A stretch of 64,000 nucleotides of DNA from NCBI RefSeq assembly GCF_030291135.1, contig NZ_CP127409.1, positions 2,976,001 through 3,040,000 on the forward strand, given 5' to 3'. The position numbers were made by a program, and so were the translations under genes. Positions 49,567-63,008 of the stretch are shown here, piece after piece (within the stretch, counting starts at the first letter, position 1; each line of letters starts with the position of its first letter). The notes beneath the pieces were generated by a model. That model did no database searches. It had not been told where the DNA came from and saw only the letters and a program-made list of their open reading frames with translations. The DNA is from Rhodanobacter thiooxydans. Its GTDB lineage: Bacteria; Pseudomonadota; Gammaproteobacteria; Xanthomonadales; Rhodanobacteraceae.

Positions 49567-50973
49567 ATGTTGCAGCTGCCTTCGCGCCTTGTGCCCCGGC
49601 TGACCAGCCTGCTGGCGGTGGTGGTCGTCGCCTTCGGCAGCGTACCGAGCGGCGGCCGTGCAGCCACCTTGCCGGCCTCGGTCGGCGGGCAGCCGCTGCC
49701 GTCGCTGGCGCCGATGCTGACGCGGGTGACGCCGGCGGTGGTGAACATCTCCACCACCACGCGGGTGCCGGTGCGCGATGCGTATTTCGACGACCCGATG
49801 GTGCGCCAGTTCTTCGGCCTGCCGGCGACGCCGCGCGAGCGGGTCGAGCAGAGCCTGGGCTCGGGCGTGATCGTGGACGCGGCGAAGGGCTACGTGCTGA
49901 CCAACAACCACGTGGTCGGCGGCGCCGACGACATCAGCGTGACGTTGCAGGACGGGCGCACGTTCAAGGGCAAGCTGATCGGCACCGACCCGGCCACCGA
50001 CGTGGCGGTGGTGCAGATCCCGGCACAGGACCTCAAGGCGCTGCCGCTGGCCGATTCCTCCGCGCTGCAGGTGGGCGACTACGTGGTGGCAGTGGGCGAC
50101 CCGTTCGGGCTGGGCCAGACGGTCACCGCCGGCATCGTCTCGGCGCTGGGCCGCTCGGGGCTGGGCCAGAACTCATCGGGTTCGGGCGGCTATCAGAACT
50201 TCATCCAGACCGACGCCTCGATCAACCCCGGCAACTCCGGCGGCGCGCTGGTCAACCTGCGCGGCGAACTGGTCGGCATCAACACCATGATCTTCTCGCC
50301 CTCCGGCGGCAACGTGGGCATCGGCTTCGCCATTCCCAGCAACCTCACCAGCGAAGTGATGGCGCAGCTGCTGGCGCACGGCAAGGTGCAGCGTGGCAGC
50401 CTGGGCGCGCAGACCCAGGCGATCACCCCGCGCATCGCCCAGTTGCTGAGCCTGAAGGACAGCAACGGCGTGGTGGTCACCGGCGTGGCCGACGGCTCGG
50501 CCGCCGCGCACGCCGGCCTGCAGCCGGGCGACGTGCTGACCACGCTGAACGGCAAGCCGCTGCGCAGCGTGCAGGAACTGAACAACGCCGAGGGCCTGCT
50601 GCCGCTGGGCAGCACGCTGCGGCTGGGCGTGCTGCGCGAGGGCAAGCTGCGCGAGGTCAGCGCCACGCTCACCGCGGAGAAGCTGGCCAGCGTCGACGGC
50701 GGCCAGCTCGACCCGCGCCTGGCCGGCGTGCGTTTCAGCGAACTCAGCCAGAACCAGCGCAACCAGGGCTGGTATGGCGCGGCAGTCAGCGCGGTGCAGC
50801 CGGGCAGCCGCGCCGCACGCGCCGGACTGAGCACCGACGACGTGGTGATCGGCGTGGGCAACCAGCGCATCACCAGCCTGCACATGCTGCGTGGACTGGC
50901 CGGCGTGAAGCCGCGCCAGCTGGTGCTGGTGGTCGCCGACGACGACGGCACGCGCTACGTGGTGGTCAACTGA
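49567..50973 (+). CDS. degQ: DegQ/DegP-type periplasmic serine protease
   Basis: 468 aa. A signal peptide (LVPRLTSLLAVVVVAFGS) is followed by a trypsin-like HtrA domain: His in VLTNNHVVGG near residue 115, Asp in DPATDVAVVQIP near 145 and Ser in NPGNSGGALVN near 225; then two PDZ domains (about 280-360 and 385-465; PGDVLTTLNGKPL and STDDVVIGVGNQRI). The Q-linker loop is short, as in DegQ rather than DegP. It degrades misfolded envelope proteins. GAGGAGGA precedes the ATG. Monocistronic. Confidence 0.93.
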   Translation: MLQLPSRLVPRLTSLLAVVVVAFGSVPSGGRAATLPASVGGQPLPSLAPMLTRVTPAVVNISTTTRVPVRDAYFDDPMVRQFFGLPATPRERVEQSLGSGVIVDAAKGYVLTNNHVVGGADDISVTLQDGRTFKGKLIGTDPATDVAVVQIPAQDLKALPLADSSALQVGDYVVAVGDPFGLGQTVTAGIVSALGRSGLGQNSSGSGGYQNFIQTDASINPGNSGGALVNLRGELVGINTMIFSPSGGNVGIGFAIPSNLTSEVMAQLLAHGKVQRGSLGAQTQAITPRIAQLLSLKDSNGVVVTGVADGSAAAHAGLQPGDVLTTLNGKPLRSVQELNNAEGLLPLGSTLRLGVLREGKLREVSATLTAEKLASVDGGQLDPRLAGVRFSELSQNQRNQGWYGAAVSAVQPGSRAARAGLSTDDVVIGVGNQRITSLHMLRGLAGVKPRQLVLVVADDDGTRYVVVN

Positions 50974-51125
50974 TCCGCCCGCGCAAACCAGTCAGGCGAA
51001 AGCGTGGCCGGGATCGCCCCCTGGCCGTGTCCCGGCGCACAGCTTGAGCGTCTGCTTTCGCGCAAACCCATGAAAGTGCTTGATGTTCTGCATTCAGGCC
51101 GATGAAATATCCTCATCGCTTCATC

Positions 51126-51154
51126 TTGCGTGCGCCTGCGAGGCACCATACTTG
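51126..51154 (+). promoter_or_regulatory. Weak promoter candidate of the PBP-LysM gene
   Basis: TTGCGT at 51126-51131, a 17-bp spacer and TACTTG at 51149-51154, about 45 bp upstream of the chosen start. No pho-box-like repeat is seen nearby, although the protein is related to phosphate-binding proteins. Confidence 0.3.
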
Positions 51155-51199
51155 CGCGTTCCCATCCACACCCAACTCATGCCGGGGCTCCCCATCACC

Positions 51200-52537
51200 A
51201 TGTCCGTCCGTCTTGCCCGCCTGTTGTCCGTCGCCCTGATCGGGGCCTGCCTTGCCACTCCCGCGTTCGCCCGCAGCAAACCCAAGGCGCACGCCAGCGC
51301 CCCCGCCAAGAGCAGCCTGATCTGGCGCGGCGATGTCGCCACCGCGAACGGCGTGGTCAATGAAGTGGCGAAGGCATGGGAGAAGAGCGGCCACGGCCGG
51401 ATCGAGTTGCAGCCGTTCAACACCGCCTCGGGCATCGACGCGGTCGCCAGCGGCACCGCCGACCTGGCCGGCAGCGCACGCCCCAGCGACAACAGCGCGC
51501 AGAACGCGAACCTCACCTTCACCCCTGTGGCCTGGGACGGGCTGGTGATCATCACCCAGTCGTCCAACCCGGTCCGCAACCTCACCCTGAAGCAGGTGCA
51601 CGACATCTACTACGGCCGCATCCACAACTGGAGCGAGGTCGGCGGCAACAACGCGCCGATCGACGTCTACGCGGTGGCCAGCCCCGGCGACGGCGTGGAA
51701 TACAGCCTGCGCAGCCTGCTGTTCGGCCGCGGCAACCAGCCGGTGGCGGCGCCGCGGCTGTACGTCAACACGCGCAAGCTGGAAGAAGGCATCGCGCTGA
51801 ACCCGAACGGCCTGGGCGTGGCGATGCTCTCCGGCATCAGCGGCAACCCGCAGCTCAAGGCAATCCCGATCAACGGCAAGTCGGCCACCGCCGCCAACAT
51901 CGCCGATGGCAGCTACCCGCTGTTCACCCCGCTGTACCTGGTGACCAACCCGCGCAGCCCGAAGGCCGCCCAGGCGCAGGCCTTCATCGACTTCCTGCAG
52001 ACCGAGCCGGCCAAGGCCGCCATGCGCAGGCACGCGGCGCTGCCGTACCAGGACGGCAGCGCACTGGCGTCGATGGACGACGCGCGCCGCAGCCGCATCC
52101 TCGCTGAAGTCGGCGCGCGCCCGGTGCGGGGCACGCCGGTGTCGGCACCGGGCGCCACCTACGCGGCACGCGCCGCGATCGCGCCGACCTCGCCCGACAC
52201 GCTGGCGGCGCGGCAGGCGCTGGAGCAACGTCGCGCCGACGCCAGGGATACTGCCCGCCTGAGCAAGGTCCAGGGCAGCGTGAGCGACGTCACCACCACC
52301 GACGTGGCCCATGCGGACGGCAGCGCCATCACGGTTGGCCGGAACACCGGCAAGGACTTCGGCAAGGTCCGCGCGGACGCCAGCCAGGCTGCGACCAGCT
52401 ACAAGGTGGCCAAGGGCGACACGCTGTCGACGATCGCCAAGCGGCATTCGGTCGAGGTGGCCCAGCTGCGCGAGTGGAACCACCTGAAGAACGACCAGAT
52501 CAAGCTGGGCCAGGTGCTGCACATCCGCAACCGCTGA
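51200..52537 (+). CDS. Phosphate-binding-protein-like domain fused to LysM
   Basis: 445 aa. A signal peptide (RLARLLSVALIGACLATPAFA) precedes a PstS-like domain (about 35-290): LIWRGDVATANGVVNEVAKAW, GTADLAGSARPSDNS and LKQVHDIYYGRIHNWSEVGG, with PLYLVTNPRSPKAAQAQAF near the end. After a polar linker comes a C-terminal LysM domain, SYKVAKGDTLSTIAKRHSVE to NDQIKLGQVLHI (about 395-440). LysM binds peptidoglycan, so the solute-binding domain would be held at the wall. No Pst transporter genes are adjacent. An ATG seven codons earlier (51179) is an alternative. Confidence 0.85.
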   Translation: MSVRLARLLSVALIGACLATPAFARSKPKAHASAPAKSSLIWRGDVATANGVVNEVAKAWEKSGHGRIELQPFNTASGIDAVASGTADLAGSARPSDNSAQNANLTFTPVAWDGLVIITQSSNPVRNLTLKQVHDIYYGRIHNWSEVGGNNAPIDVYAVASPGDGVEYSLRSLLFGRGNQPVAAPRLYVNTRKLEEGIALNPNGLGVAMLSGISGNPQLKAIPINGKSATAANIADGSYPLFTPLYLVTNPRSPKAAQAQAFIDFLQTEPAKAAMRRHAALPYQDGSALASMDDARRSRILAEVGARPVRGTPVSAPGATYAARAAIAPTSPDTLAARQALEQRRADARDTARLSKVQGSVSDVTTTDVAHADGSAITVGRNTGKDFGKVRADASQAATSYKVAKGDTLSTIAKRHSVEVAQLREWNHLKNDQIKLGQVLHIRNR

Positions 52538-52540
52538 GTC

Positions 52541-53251
52541 ATGCGTGCGGGCGTGCCGATCCTCGCGCTGACGCTGGATCTCGACGACACCTTGTGGCCG
52601 GTGCTGCCGGCGCTCGAACGCGCCGACCAGGCGGTGGACGCCTGGCTGCGGCAACACCACCCCGACGTCGCCCGCGCGTGGCCGATCGCGGCCATGCGCG
52701 AACTGCGCCTGCAGGTGGCCGCCGAGCGGCTGGACCTGGCGCACGACTTCACCCGCCAGCGCCAGCTCACCCTGCAGCAGGCTTTCGCCGCCTGCGGCGT
52801 CGACGATGCGCCGATCGCGGCGCTGTGGGAAATCTACTTCGCCGCACGCAACCGCGTGGAGCTGTATCCGGACAGCCTGCCCGCGCTGGAACGGATCACC
52901 GCGCGCTGGCCGCTGGCCAGCCTGACCAACGGCAACGCCGACCTGCAGCGCATCGGCATCCACGCGCACTTCGCCCACCACGTCTGCGCGCGCGACAGCG
53001 GCGTGGCGAAGCCCGACCCGCGCATCTTCCTGACCGCCGCCGCACGGCTGGGCGTGGCGCCCGGGCAGATCCTGCACGTCGGCGACGATCCGGCGATGGA
53101 CATGGCCGGCGCCCGCGACGCCGGCCTGCGCACCGCCTGGATCAACCGCGACGGCCTGCCCTGGCCGGCCGAACTGGGCCCGCCGCCCGAGCTGGACCTG
53201 CGCGACATGACCGCGCTGGCCGACTGGCTCGACGCGCATGGCGCCCGCTGA
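52541..53251 (+). CDS. HAD-superfamily phosphatase (YjjG-like)
   Basis: 236 aa. HAD motif I TLDLDDTLWPV (DxDxT) near residue 12, motif II SLTNGNAD near 126, Lys in GVAKPDPRIF near 152 and motif IV HVGDDPAMDMAGAR near 181. It belongs to the HAD-IA group with a helical cap and resembles 5'-nucleotidase YjjG or sugar phosphatases. Starts 3 bp after the PBP-LysM stop, so the two are probably cotranscribed. Confidence 0.9.
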   Translation: MRAGVPILALTLDLDDTLWPVLPALERADQAVDAWLRQHHPDVARAWPIAAMRELRLQVAAERLDLAHDFTRQRQLTLQQAFAACGVDDAPIAALWEIYFAARNRVELYPDSLPALERITARWPLASLTNGNADLQRIGIHAHFAHHVCARDSGVAKPDPRIFLTAAARLGVAPGQILHVGDDPAMDMAGARDAGLRTAWINRDGLPWPAELGPPPELDLRDMTALADWLDAHGAR

Positions 53252-53351
53252 CCAAAGGACCATAGGCAAGCTGCGCGCGATGCGCGCATCATTGGCGGCT
53301 CATCGCCCATGACGCGGCACACCGTGCCGCCGCAAGCCCGAAGGATCCCGC

Positions 53352-54731
<1,380 letters not shown>

Positions 54732-54810
54732 GCCGGCAGCATGACTTCTGGCGATGTCGCACCGGGGTGAAAGATTGCATCCTGCGGGTTCCCCCGACCG
54801 GATGCCTGCC

Positions 54811-56553
54811 ATGCCTCTTCGCCCGCACCTGCTCGCCGCCTGCGTGGCGTTCGGCCTCGCCGCCTGCACCGGCGTTCCCGTCGCCAAAACCGCGACCGCC
54901 ACCCAGCCGGCACTCACTGCGCAGACGCTGAACTCGGGCGGCGTGATGCCGGCCGAGCAGGCGCGCGTGCACTTCGACCACGCCGAGCTGCATTTCGCGG
55001 TCGACCCGGCCGCGCAGAGCATCGACGCCAGCGCGACGCTGAGCTTCACCGCGAAGTCCGCCACCGACACGCTGCTGCTGGACCTGGACCGCAACCTGCC
55101 GATCAGCGCGATCGAGCTGGGCGGCCGGCCGCTCGCCGTCAGCGCGTGGAGCAACCCGGACGGCCGCCTGCGCATCCAGCTGCCCGCGCCGCTCGCCGCC
55201 GGCGGCAAGGTGCGCGTGACGATCCGCTACGGCGGCAAGCCGCACGTGGCGAAGAAGGCGCCGTGGGACGGCGGCTTCGTGTGGAGCCACCCCGCCGACG
55301 GCCAGCCTTGGGTGGCCAGCGCGGTCGAGGGTGAGGGCTGCGACCTGTTCTGGCCGTGCATCGACCAGCCGCAGGGCGAGCCCGACCTGGTCGATACCTG
55401 GATCACCGTGCCGAAGACGCTGGCCGCGCCCGGCAACGGCGTGCTGGTCGGCATCACCGACGCGGGCGACAGGCACACGTACCACTGGCGCGCCAGGCAC
55501 CCGAATACCTACGCAATCTCGATCAACATCGGCCCGTTCGACGAACTCAAGGCGTACTACAAAAGCCGCTACGGCAACACCATCCCGATGCAGTTCTGGT
55601 ACCTGCGCGGGCACGAGGCGCAGGCCAAGGTGCTGTTCGCCGGGTTCCCGCGCATGCTGGATTTCTTCGAGCAGCAGATCGGCCCGTACCCGTTCGGCGA
55701 CGAGAAGATGGGCGTGGTGGAGACCCCGCACCTGGGCATGGAGCACCAGACCATCAACGCCTATGGCAACCGCTACCGCCTGAATGGCTACGGCTACGAC
55801 AGCCTGCTGCAGCACGAATTCGCCCACGAGTGGTTCGGCAACCAGCTGACCAACGCCAACTGGGACGACATGTGGCTGCATGAAAGCTTCGGCACCTACA
55901 TGCAGCCGCTGTACAGCCAGTACCTCAACGGCGACATGGACTATTCCAGCTGGCTGCACGAGCTGCGCCTGAAGCTGCGCAACCGCCACCCGATCGTCTC
56001 CGGCAGCAGCCGCACCGAGGAACAGGTCTACGACGAGACGGCCGGCCCGGGCCAGGACATCTACAACAAGGGCGCGCTGATGCTGCACACGCTGCGCCAG
56101 CTGATCGGCGACCGCGACTTCTTCGACAGCATCCGCCGGCTGGTGTATGGCCGCCCCGACCCGCAACCGGGCAACTTCAAGCCGCGCTACGCCAGTACCA
56201 ACGACTACGTGGCGATCGTCGACCAGGTAACCGGACGCAAGCTCGACTGGTTCTTCAACGTCTACCTGCGCGACGCCGCGCTGCCGCGGCTGGACGAGCA
56301 GCACGTGGGCGACACGCTGAAACTGCGCTGGGTCACCGAACACGGCAAACCGTTCCCGATGCCGGTCGAGGTGCAGGTGGGCGACGCCGTGCACACCCTG
56401 CCGATGAGCGACGGCAGCGGCCAGCTGCGGGTGCCGGCCGGCAGCCTGCTGATCGTCGACCCGCGCTCGAAGCTGCTGCGCGAGATGCCGCACGTCGAGG
56501 CCTACCAGCAATGGCTGAAAAAGCAGCGAGCTGCGCCGCGCGCGGCGAAATAA
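54811..56553 (+). CDS. M1-family metallo-aminopeptidase, probable lipoprotein
   Basis: 580 aa. The N-terminus LLAACVAFGLAACTGVPVA has a lipobox (LAAC), so the enzyme is probably membrane-anchored in the periplasm. Zinc site: QHEFAHEWFGNQ near residue 335 with the third ligand in LHESFGTYM near 357. The exopeptidase motif GAMEN appears as LGMEHQTINAY near 310, with His in place of Asn. The catalytic Tyr may be in YNKGALMLH near 420. A second in-frame ATG at 54802 is possible. Confidence 0.92.
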   Translation: MPLRPHLLAACVAFGLAACTGVPVAKTATATQPALTAQTLNSGGVMPAEQARVHFDHAELHFAVDPAAQSIDASATLSFTAKSATDTLLLDLDRNLPISAIELGGRPLAVSAWSNPDGRLRIQLPAPLAAGGKVRVTIRYGGKPHVAKKAPWDGGFVWSHPADGQPWVASAVEGEGCDLFWPCIDQPQGEPDLVDTWITVPKTLAAPGNGVLVGITDAGDRHTYHWRARHPNTYAISINIGPFDELKAYYKSRYGNTIPMQFWYLRGHEAQAKVLFAGFPRMLDFFEQQIGPYPFGDEKMGVVETPHLGMEHQTINAYGNRYRLNGYGYDSLLQHEFAHEWFGNQLTNANWDDMWLHESFGTYMQPLYSQYLNGDMDYSSWLHELRLKLRNRHPIVSGSSRTEEQVYDETAGPGQDIYNKGALMLHTLRQLIGDRDFFDSIRRLVYGRPDPQPGNFKPRYASTNDYVAIVDQVTGRKLDWFFNVYLRDAALPRLDEQHVGDTLKLRWVTEHGKPFPMPVEVQVGDAVHTLPMSDGSGQLRVPAGSLLIVDPRSKLLREMPHVEAYQQWLKKQRAAPRAAK

Positions 56554-56612
56554 TCCGACCGCAAGGCCACGCGTCCCTATAATCGGCGCACGTCCCGCCA
56601 CGGATCCCGCCG

Positions 56613-57929
56613 ATGCAGCCGCCCCTTGCCGTTTCCGCCGCGTGCCGCGAGCAGGCGCTGGCCGCCTGGCAGCGCGGCGATGCGGTGACCGCCGAGCAGG
56701 CCTTCCGACGGCTGCTGGAAGTCCTGCCGGACGACGCCGAAGCACTGCAGTTCGTGGCCACCTGCGAACTGGGTCGGGGCGATGCCGAGCATGCAATCGC
56801 CCTGCTGACCGCGGCGCACCGCGCCCAACCAGAGGACGCCGCCGTGCTGCACCGCCTCGGCGAGGTGCAGATGCTGGCCGGCGCACACCAGGCCGCCGCC
56901 GACAGCCTGCACCAGGGCCTGCAGCTCGCACCCGGCATGTTCGTGGCGCGCCTGCGCCTGGGCGTGGCGCTCGAACAGCTGGGGCGCCGGCACGAGGCCA
57001 TGCTGGCCTACCTCGGCGCATTCGACGCCGCGCAGGCGCAGGGCCGCTGGCTCAGCGACGACACCACCGCGCCGGGCCTGCGCGAGGCGGTGAAGCATGC
57101 CGCGCGCTTCGTCGCCGCCGGCCGACGCGAACTGTTCGACGCGGTCATCGAGCCGCTGCGCCAACGCTACGGCCGCTCCGAGCTGGCCCGCGTCGACCAG
57201 TGCCTGGCGATCTACCTGCACGAGCGGGCGGCAGACCTGCCGGACCCGCGCCAGCGCCCCACCTTCCTGTATTTCCCCGGCATTCCCAGCCGCACCTTTT
57301 ATCCGCGCGAGCGCTTTCCGGAGCACGCGCGGCTGGAGGCGGCCGCCGGGTTGATCGGCGAGGAGCTGCGCGGCGTGCTCGCCCAGGACGAGCTGGTGCC
57401 GTTCCTGGGCACCAATGCCAGCGGGGAACTGCTCGATTCGTCCGGCACGCAGGGGCCGGCCTGGGATGCGTTCTTCTTCTACCGGCACGGCCAGCGCCAC
57501 GACCTGCACTGCGCCCGCTGCCCGCGTACCAGCGCGATGCTGGACTCGCTGCCGCTGGTGCGAGTGCGCGAGCACGCGCCGGAAACGCTGTTTTCGGTGC
57601 TGCGTCCAGGCACGCACATCCTGCCGCACCGCGGTGTCACCAACACGCGCCTGGTCACCCACCTGCCGCTGATCGTGCCGCCGGACTGCGCCCTGCGCGT
57701 GGGCGGCGAAACCCACGTGTGGGAGCAAGGCCGCTGCGTCACCTTCGACGACACCTTCGAGCACGAAGCGTGGAACCGCAGCACGCAGACTCGCGTGGTG
57801 CTGATCCTGGACAGCTGGAACCCCGACCTCAGCGAGGCCGAACGGGCGGCGGTGACCGACCTGGTCGCCGCCATCGGCGACTTCAACCGCGAAAGCGGGA
57901 CGACGCCTGCCGCGCCACCCCAGTCCTGA
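56613..57929 (+). CDS. TPR-containing aspartyl/asparaginyl beta-hydroxylase-like protein
   Basis: 438 aa. Residues 10-145 form three or four TPR units (AWQRGDAVTAEQAFRRLLEV, ALEQLGRRHEAMLAYLGAF). The C-terminal half is an Asp_Arg_Hydrox domain: FLYFPGIPSRTFYPRERFPEH, then PHRGVTNTRLVTHLPL (iron ligand His near 339), FDDTFEHEAWN (iron ligand His near 383) and the 2-oxoglutarate-binding Arg in TRVVLILDSW. It hydroxylates Asp/Asn or similar residues in a partner protein using Fe(II), O2 and 2-oxoglutarate. No signal peptide, so cytoplasmic. It lies upstream of a TonB-dependent receptor and a TPR-sulfotransferase. Confidence 0.9.
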   Translation: MQPPLAVSAACREQALAAWQRGDAVTAEQAFRRLLEVLPDDAEALQFVATCELGRGDAEHAIALLTAAHRAQPEDAAVLHRLGEVQMLAGAHQAAADSLHQGLQLAPGMFVARLRLGVALEQLGRRHEAMLAYLGAFDAAQAQGRWLSDDTTAPGLREAVKHAARFVAAGRRELFDAVIEPLRQRYGRSELARVDQCLAIYLHERAADLPDPRQRPTFLYFPGIPSRTFYPRERFPEHARLEAAAGLIGEELRGVLAQDELVPFLGTNASGELLDSSGTQGPAWDAFFFYRHGQRHDLHCARCPRTSAMLDSLPLVRVREHAPETLFSVLRPGTHILPHRGVTNTRLVTHLPLIVPPDCALRVGGETHVWEQGRCVTFDDTFEHEAWNRSTQTRVVLILDSWNPDLSEAERAAVTDLVAAIGDFNRESGTTPAAPPQS

Positions 57930-57940
57930 GCGCTCGCGGA

Positions 57941-57969
57941 TTGACCGCCGACTGCACAGACGGTAGTGG
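57941..57969 (+). promoter_or_regulatory. Promoter candidate of the TonB-dependent receptor gene
   Basis: TTGACC at 57941-57946, 17-bp spacer and TAGTGG at 57964-57969. The -35 is good and the -10 poor. It would give a leader of about 140 nt before the ATG at 58116. Confidence 0.35.
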
Positions 57970-58115
57970 TGCGCGGGGCCATTACTGGGAGTAGTCTCTT
58001 GCCGGCTGGGCGCCGCGGGCGGTTGTCGTGGCGTGTTCCAGCGTGTACCGGGAGAGGCACGGCAGGTTCGAAGGCTGGGAACGCAGCACATAACAACATC
58101 CAACGGGGAGACCAC

Positions 58116-60989
<2,874 letters not shown>

Positions 60990-61015
60990 TCGCCTGAGCA
61001 AGCCGCAGCAAACGG

Positions 61016-61041
61016 GAGGGCCGCGAACATTCGCGGCCCTC
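61016..61041 (+). terminator. Hairpin after the receptor gene, probable terminator
   Basis: Perfect 11-bp stem GAGGGCCGCGA/TCGCGGCCCTC, loop ACAT, followed by TTGCAT. With few T residues it may end only part of transcription, leaving read-through into the sulfotransferase gene 40 bp further. Confidence 0.65.
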
Positions 61042-61080
61042 TTGCATAATGGGTCACGCAAGACCATCGACGGAGTAGGC

Positions 61081-62943
61081 ATGCCCACCGCGAGCACGGA
61101 CCTGGCCGGCGTCATGGCTGGCGCCTGGAACGCCGGCGAACCGGAGCGGGTGATCGCCCTGGCCGGGCAGGCCACGCCGTCGCAGGAAAGCGACGAAGGC
61201 GTGCTGCTGCTGCTCGGCCTGGCGCAACAAGCCACCGCGCGCCTGACGCAGGCCGCCGCCACGTTCCGGCGGCTGGCGCAGCAGCGGCCGGACGTCTCGG
61301 CGTACTGGAACAACCTGGCCGTAGTCAGCCGCCAGGCGGGCGACCTGGCCGGCGCCGAGCAGGCCCTGCGCACCGCACTGGCGCTGGCGCCCGATGATGC
61401 CGAAGTGCACTACAACCTGGGCCTGCTGTATACGCAGCAGCAGCGCTGGGTGGACGCCCGGCAGGCCCTGCTGGACGCGGTGGAACTGAGCCCGGCATTC
61501 ATCGAGGCCCGGCTGCAGGCGGCCTACGCCTGCCATGTCTGTGGTGACAACACCCAGCAGGAAGCCATGCTGCACGGCGCCGGCGACTGGCCCGCGCAAC
61601 CGGCCGAACAGGCCCTGCTGCTGTCCGCCATGCTGTCGGCACAAGCCCAGCCGGATGCGGCACTGCACGTACTGGCACAGGCGCAACTGCCCGCCGGGCC
61701 GGAGGCTGCGGCGATGCGCCTGCGCATCGCCGCGCAGCGCGTACTGCTGCACGAAAGGAACAACCGCGTCGATGCGGCGCGCGACGAGCTGCGGCAACTG
61801 CCGCTGGACGCGCTCGATGCGCTGCCGGCACAGGCGCAGCAGGCGCGCGCCGATGGCTGGCGCGCGCACGCCGCATTGGCGATGCGCGCGGGCGCCCCGG
61901 CCGATGCGGCGGCGCTGTACCAGCGTGCGCTCGGCGCCGATGTCGATACCGAGAGCCGCGCCAGCGCCGCCTTCGGCCTGGCCGCCGCCCGCGATCGGCA
62001 AGGCCTTTACGCGGAGGCGTGGCAGGCCCTGCAGCAGGCGCATGCGCTGCAGCTCGACATTGCCCGCCACGTGGTGCCAGAACTTCTGGCGGCCGACAGC
62101 CAGCCGCTGCAGCTCGGCGGCGATGCAACCAACCAGTACGCCCCGCTCGATTGGCCGTCGCTGTCCTCGCCCGACAGCCGACACGGCCCGGTCTTCGTGG
62201 TCGGCTTCCCCCGTTCCGGCACCACCTTGCTGGAACAGATGCTCGACGCCCATCCGGATTTCCAGTCCATGGACGAGCGCGCCTACATCCATGAGCTGAT
62301 CGAAGGCATGGAGCTGGCGGGCCAGCGCTACCCGGCAGACCTGGCCACGCTGAGCCAGCAGGACGCCGACCAGCTGCGCAGCCTCTATTGGCGCCGGGTC
62401 GCCGGCGTGCTGCCGGAACTCGACGAACGCCGCCTGGTGGACAAGAATCCACTCAACATGCTGTGCCTGCCGATGATCATGCGGCTGTTCCCGCACGCGC
62501 GCATCATCTTGTGCCTGCGCCACCCCTGCGATGTGCTGCTCAGCTGCAGCATGCAGCCGTTCCGCTCACCGGCCTTCATGGTGCTGTGTTCGTCGCTGCC
62601 ACGCCTGGCACAGGGCTACGTGCACGCTTTCGAGCAGTGGTCGCGCGACGTCGAGGCGTTTGCGCCGCAGGTGCTGGAGTGGCGCTACGAATCGGTGGTC
62701 GGCCGGTTCGACGAACAGGTCGCGCGCCTGGGGCAGTTCCTCGAAACCGCCGACGCGTCGCCGATGGCACGCTTCGCCGAACACGCACGGCACAAGCGTT
62801 TCATCAGCACGCCCAGCTACGCGCAGGTTACCGAAGGCATCCACCGCAAGGCGGTCGGCCGGTGGCAGAATTACCGCGAGCAGTTCGAACCCGTGCTACC
62901 CGTGCTGCAGCCGTGGATCGATCGCCTCGGCTACACTGTGTAG
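61081..62943 (+). CDS. TPR-repeat sulfotransferase
   Basis: 620 aa. The N-terminal 350 residues are TPR repeats (SAYWNNLAVVSRQAGDLAGA, VHYNLGLLYTQQQRWVDA). The C-terminal domain is a PF13469 sulfotransferase: PAPS 5'-phosphosulfate loop VVGFPRSGTTLLEQML near residue 374, RRLVDKNPLNMLCLPMI, and the 3'-phosphate-binding IILCLRHPCDVLLSC near 475. Homologous catalytic domains in tyrosylprotein sulfotransferases sulfate Tyr on proteins. No signal peptide, so it works in the cytoplasm, before export of its target. The start at 61081 is the first ATG where the TPR region begins. It ends at a strong bidirectional terminator. Confidence 0.9.
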   Translation: MPTASTDLAGVMAGAWNAGEPERVIALAGQATPSQESDEGVLLLLGLAQQATARLTQAAATFRRLAQQRPDVSAYWNNLAVVSRQAGDLAGAEQALRTALALAPDDAEVHYNLGLLYTQQQRWVDARQALLDAVELSPAFIEARLQAAYACHVCGDNTQQEAMLHGAGDWPAQPAEQALLLSAMLSAQAQPDAALHVLAQAQLPAGPEAAAMRLRIAAQRVLLHERNNRVDAARDELRQLPLDALDALPAQAQQARADGWRAHAALAMRAGAPADAAALYQRALGADVDTESRASAAFGLAAARDRQGLYAEAWQALQQAHALQLDIARHVVPELLAADSQPLQLGGDATNQYAPLDWPSLSSPDSRHGPVFVVGFPRSGTTLLEQMLDAHPDFQSMDERAYIHELIEGMELAGQRYPADLATLSQQDADQLRSLYWRRVAGVLPELDERRLVDKNPLNMLCLPMIMRLFPHARIILCLRHPCDVLLSCSMQPFRSPAFMVLCSSLPRLAQGYVHAFEQWSRDVEAFAPQVLEWRYESVVGRFDEQVARLGQFLETADASPMARFAEHARHKRFISTPSYAQVTEGIHRKAVGRWQNYREQFEPVLPVLQPWIDRLGYTV

Positions 62944-62947
62944 CCTG

Positions 62948-62998
62948 CCCGCAGAACAAAAAAGGCAGCGCCATGCGCTGCCTTTTTTGTTCTGCGGG
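62948..62998. terminator. Bidirectional terminator with a perfect 24-bp inverted repeat
   Basis: Arms 62948-62971 and 62975-62998 are exact inverted copies with a CAT loop. The GC core GGCAGCGC/GCGCTGCC is flanked by six A and six T, giving a U-run for both strands. It lies between the convergent sulfotransferase and prc genes. Confidence 0.95.
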
Positions 62999-63008
62999 AA
63001 CCGGTTGC

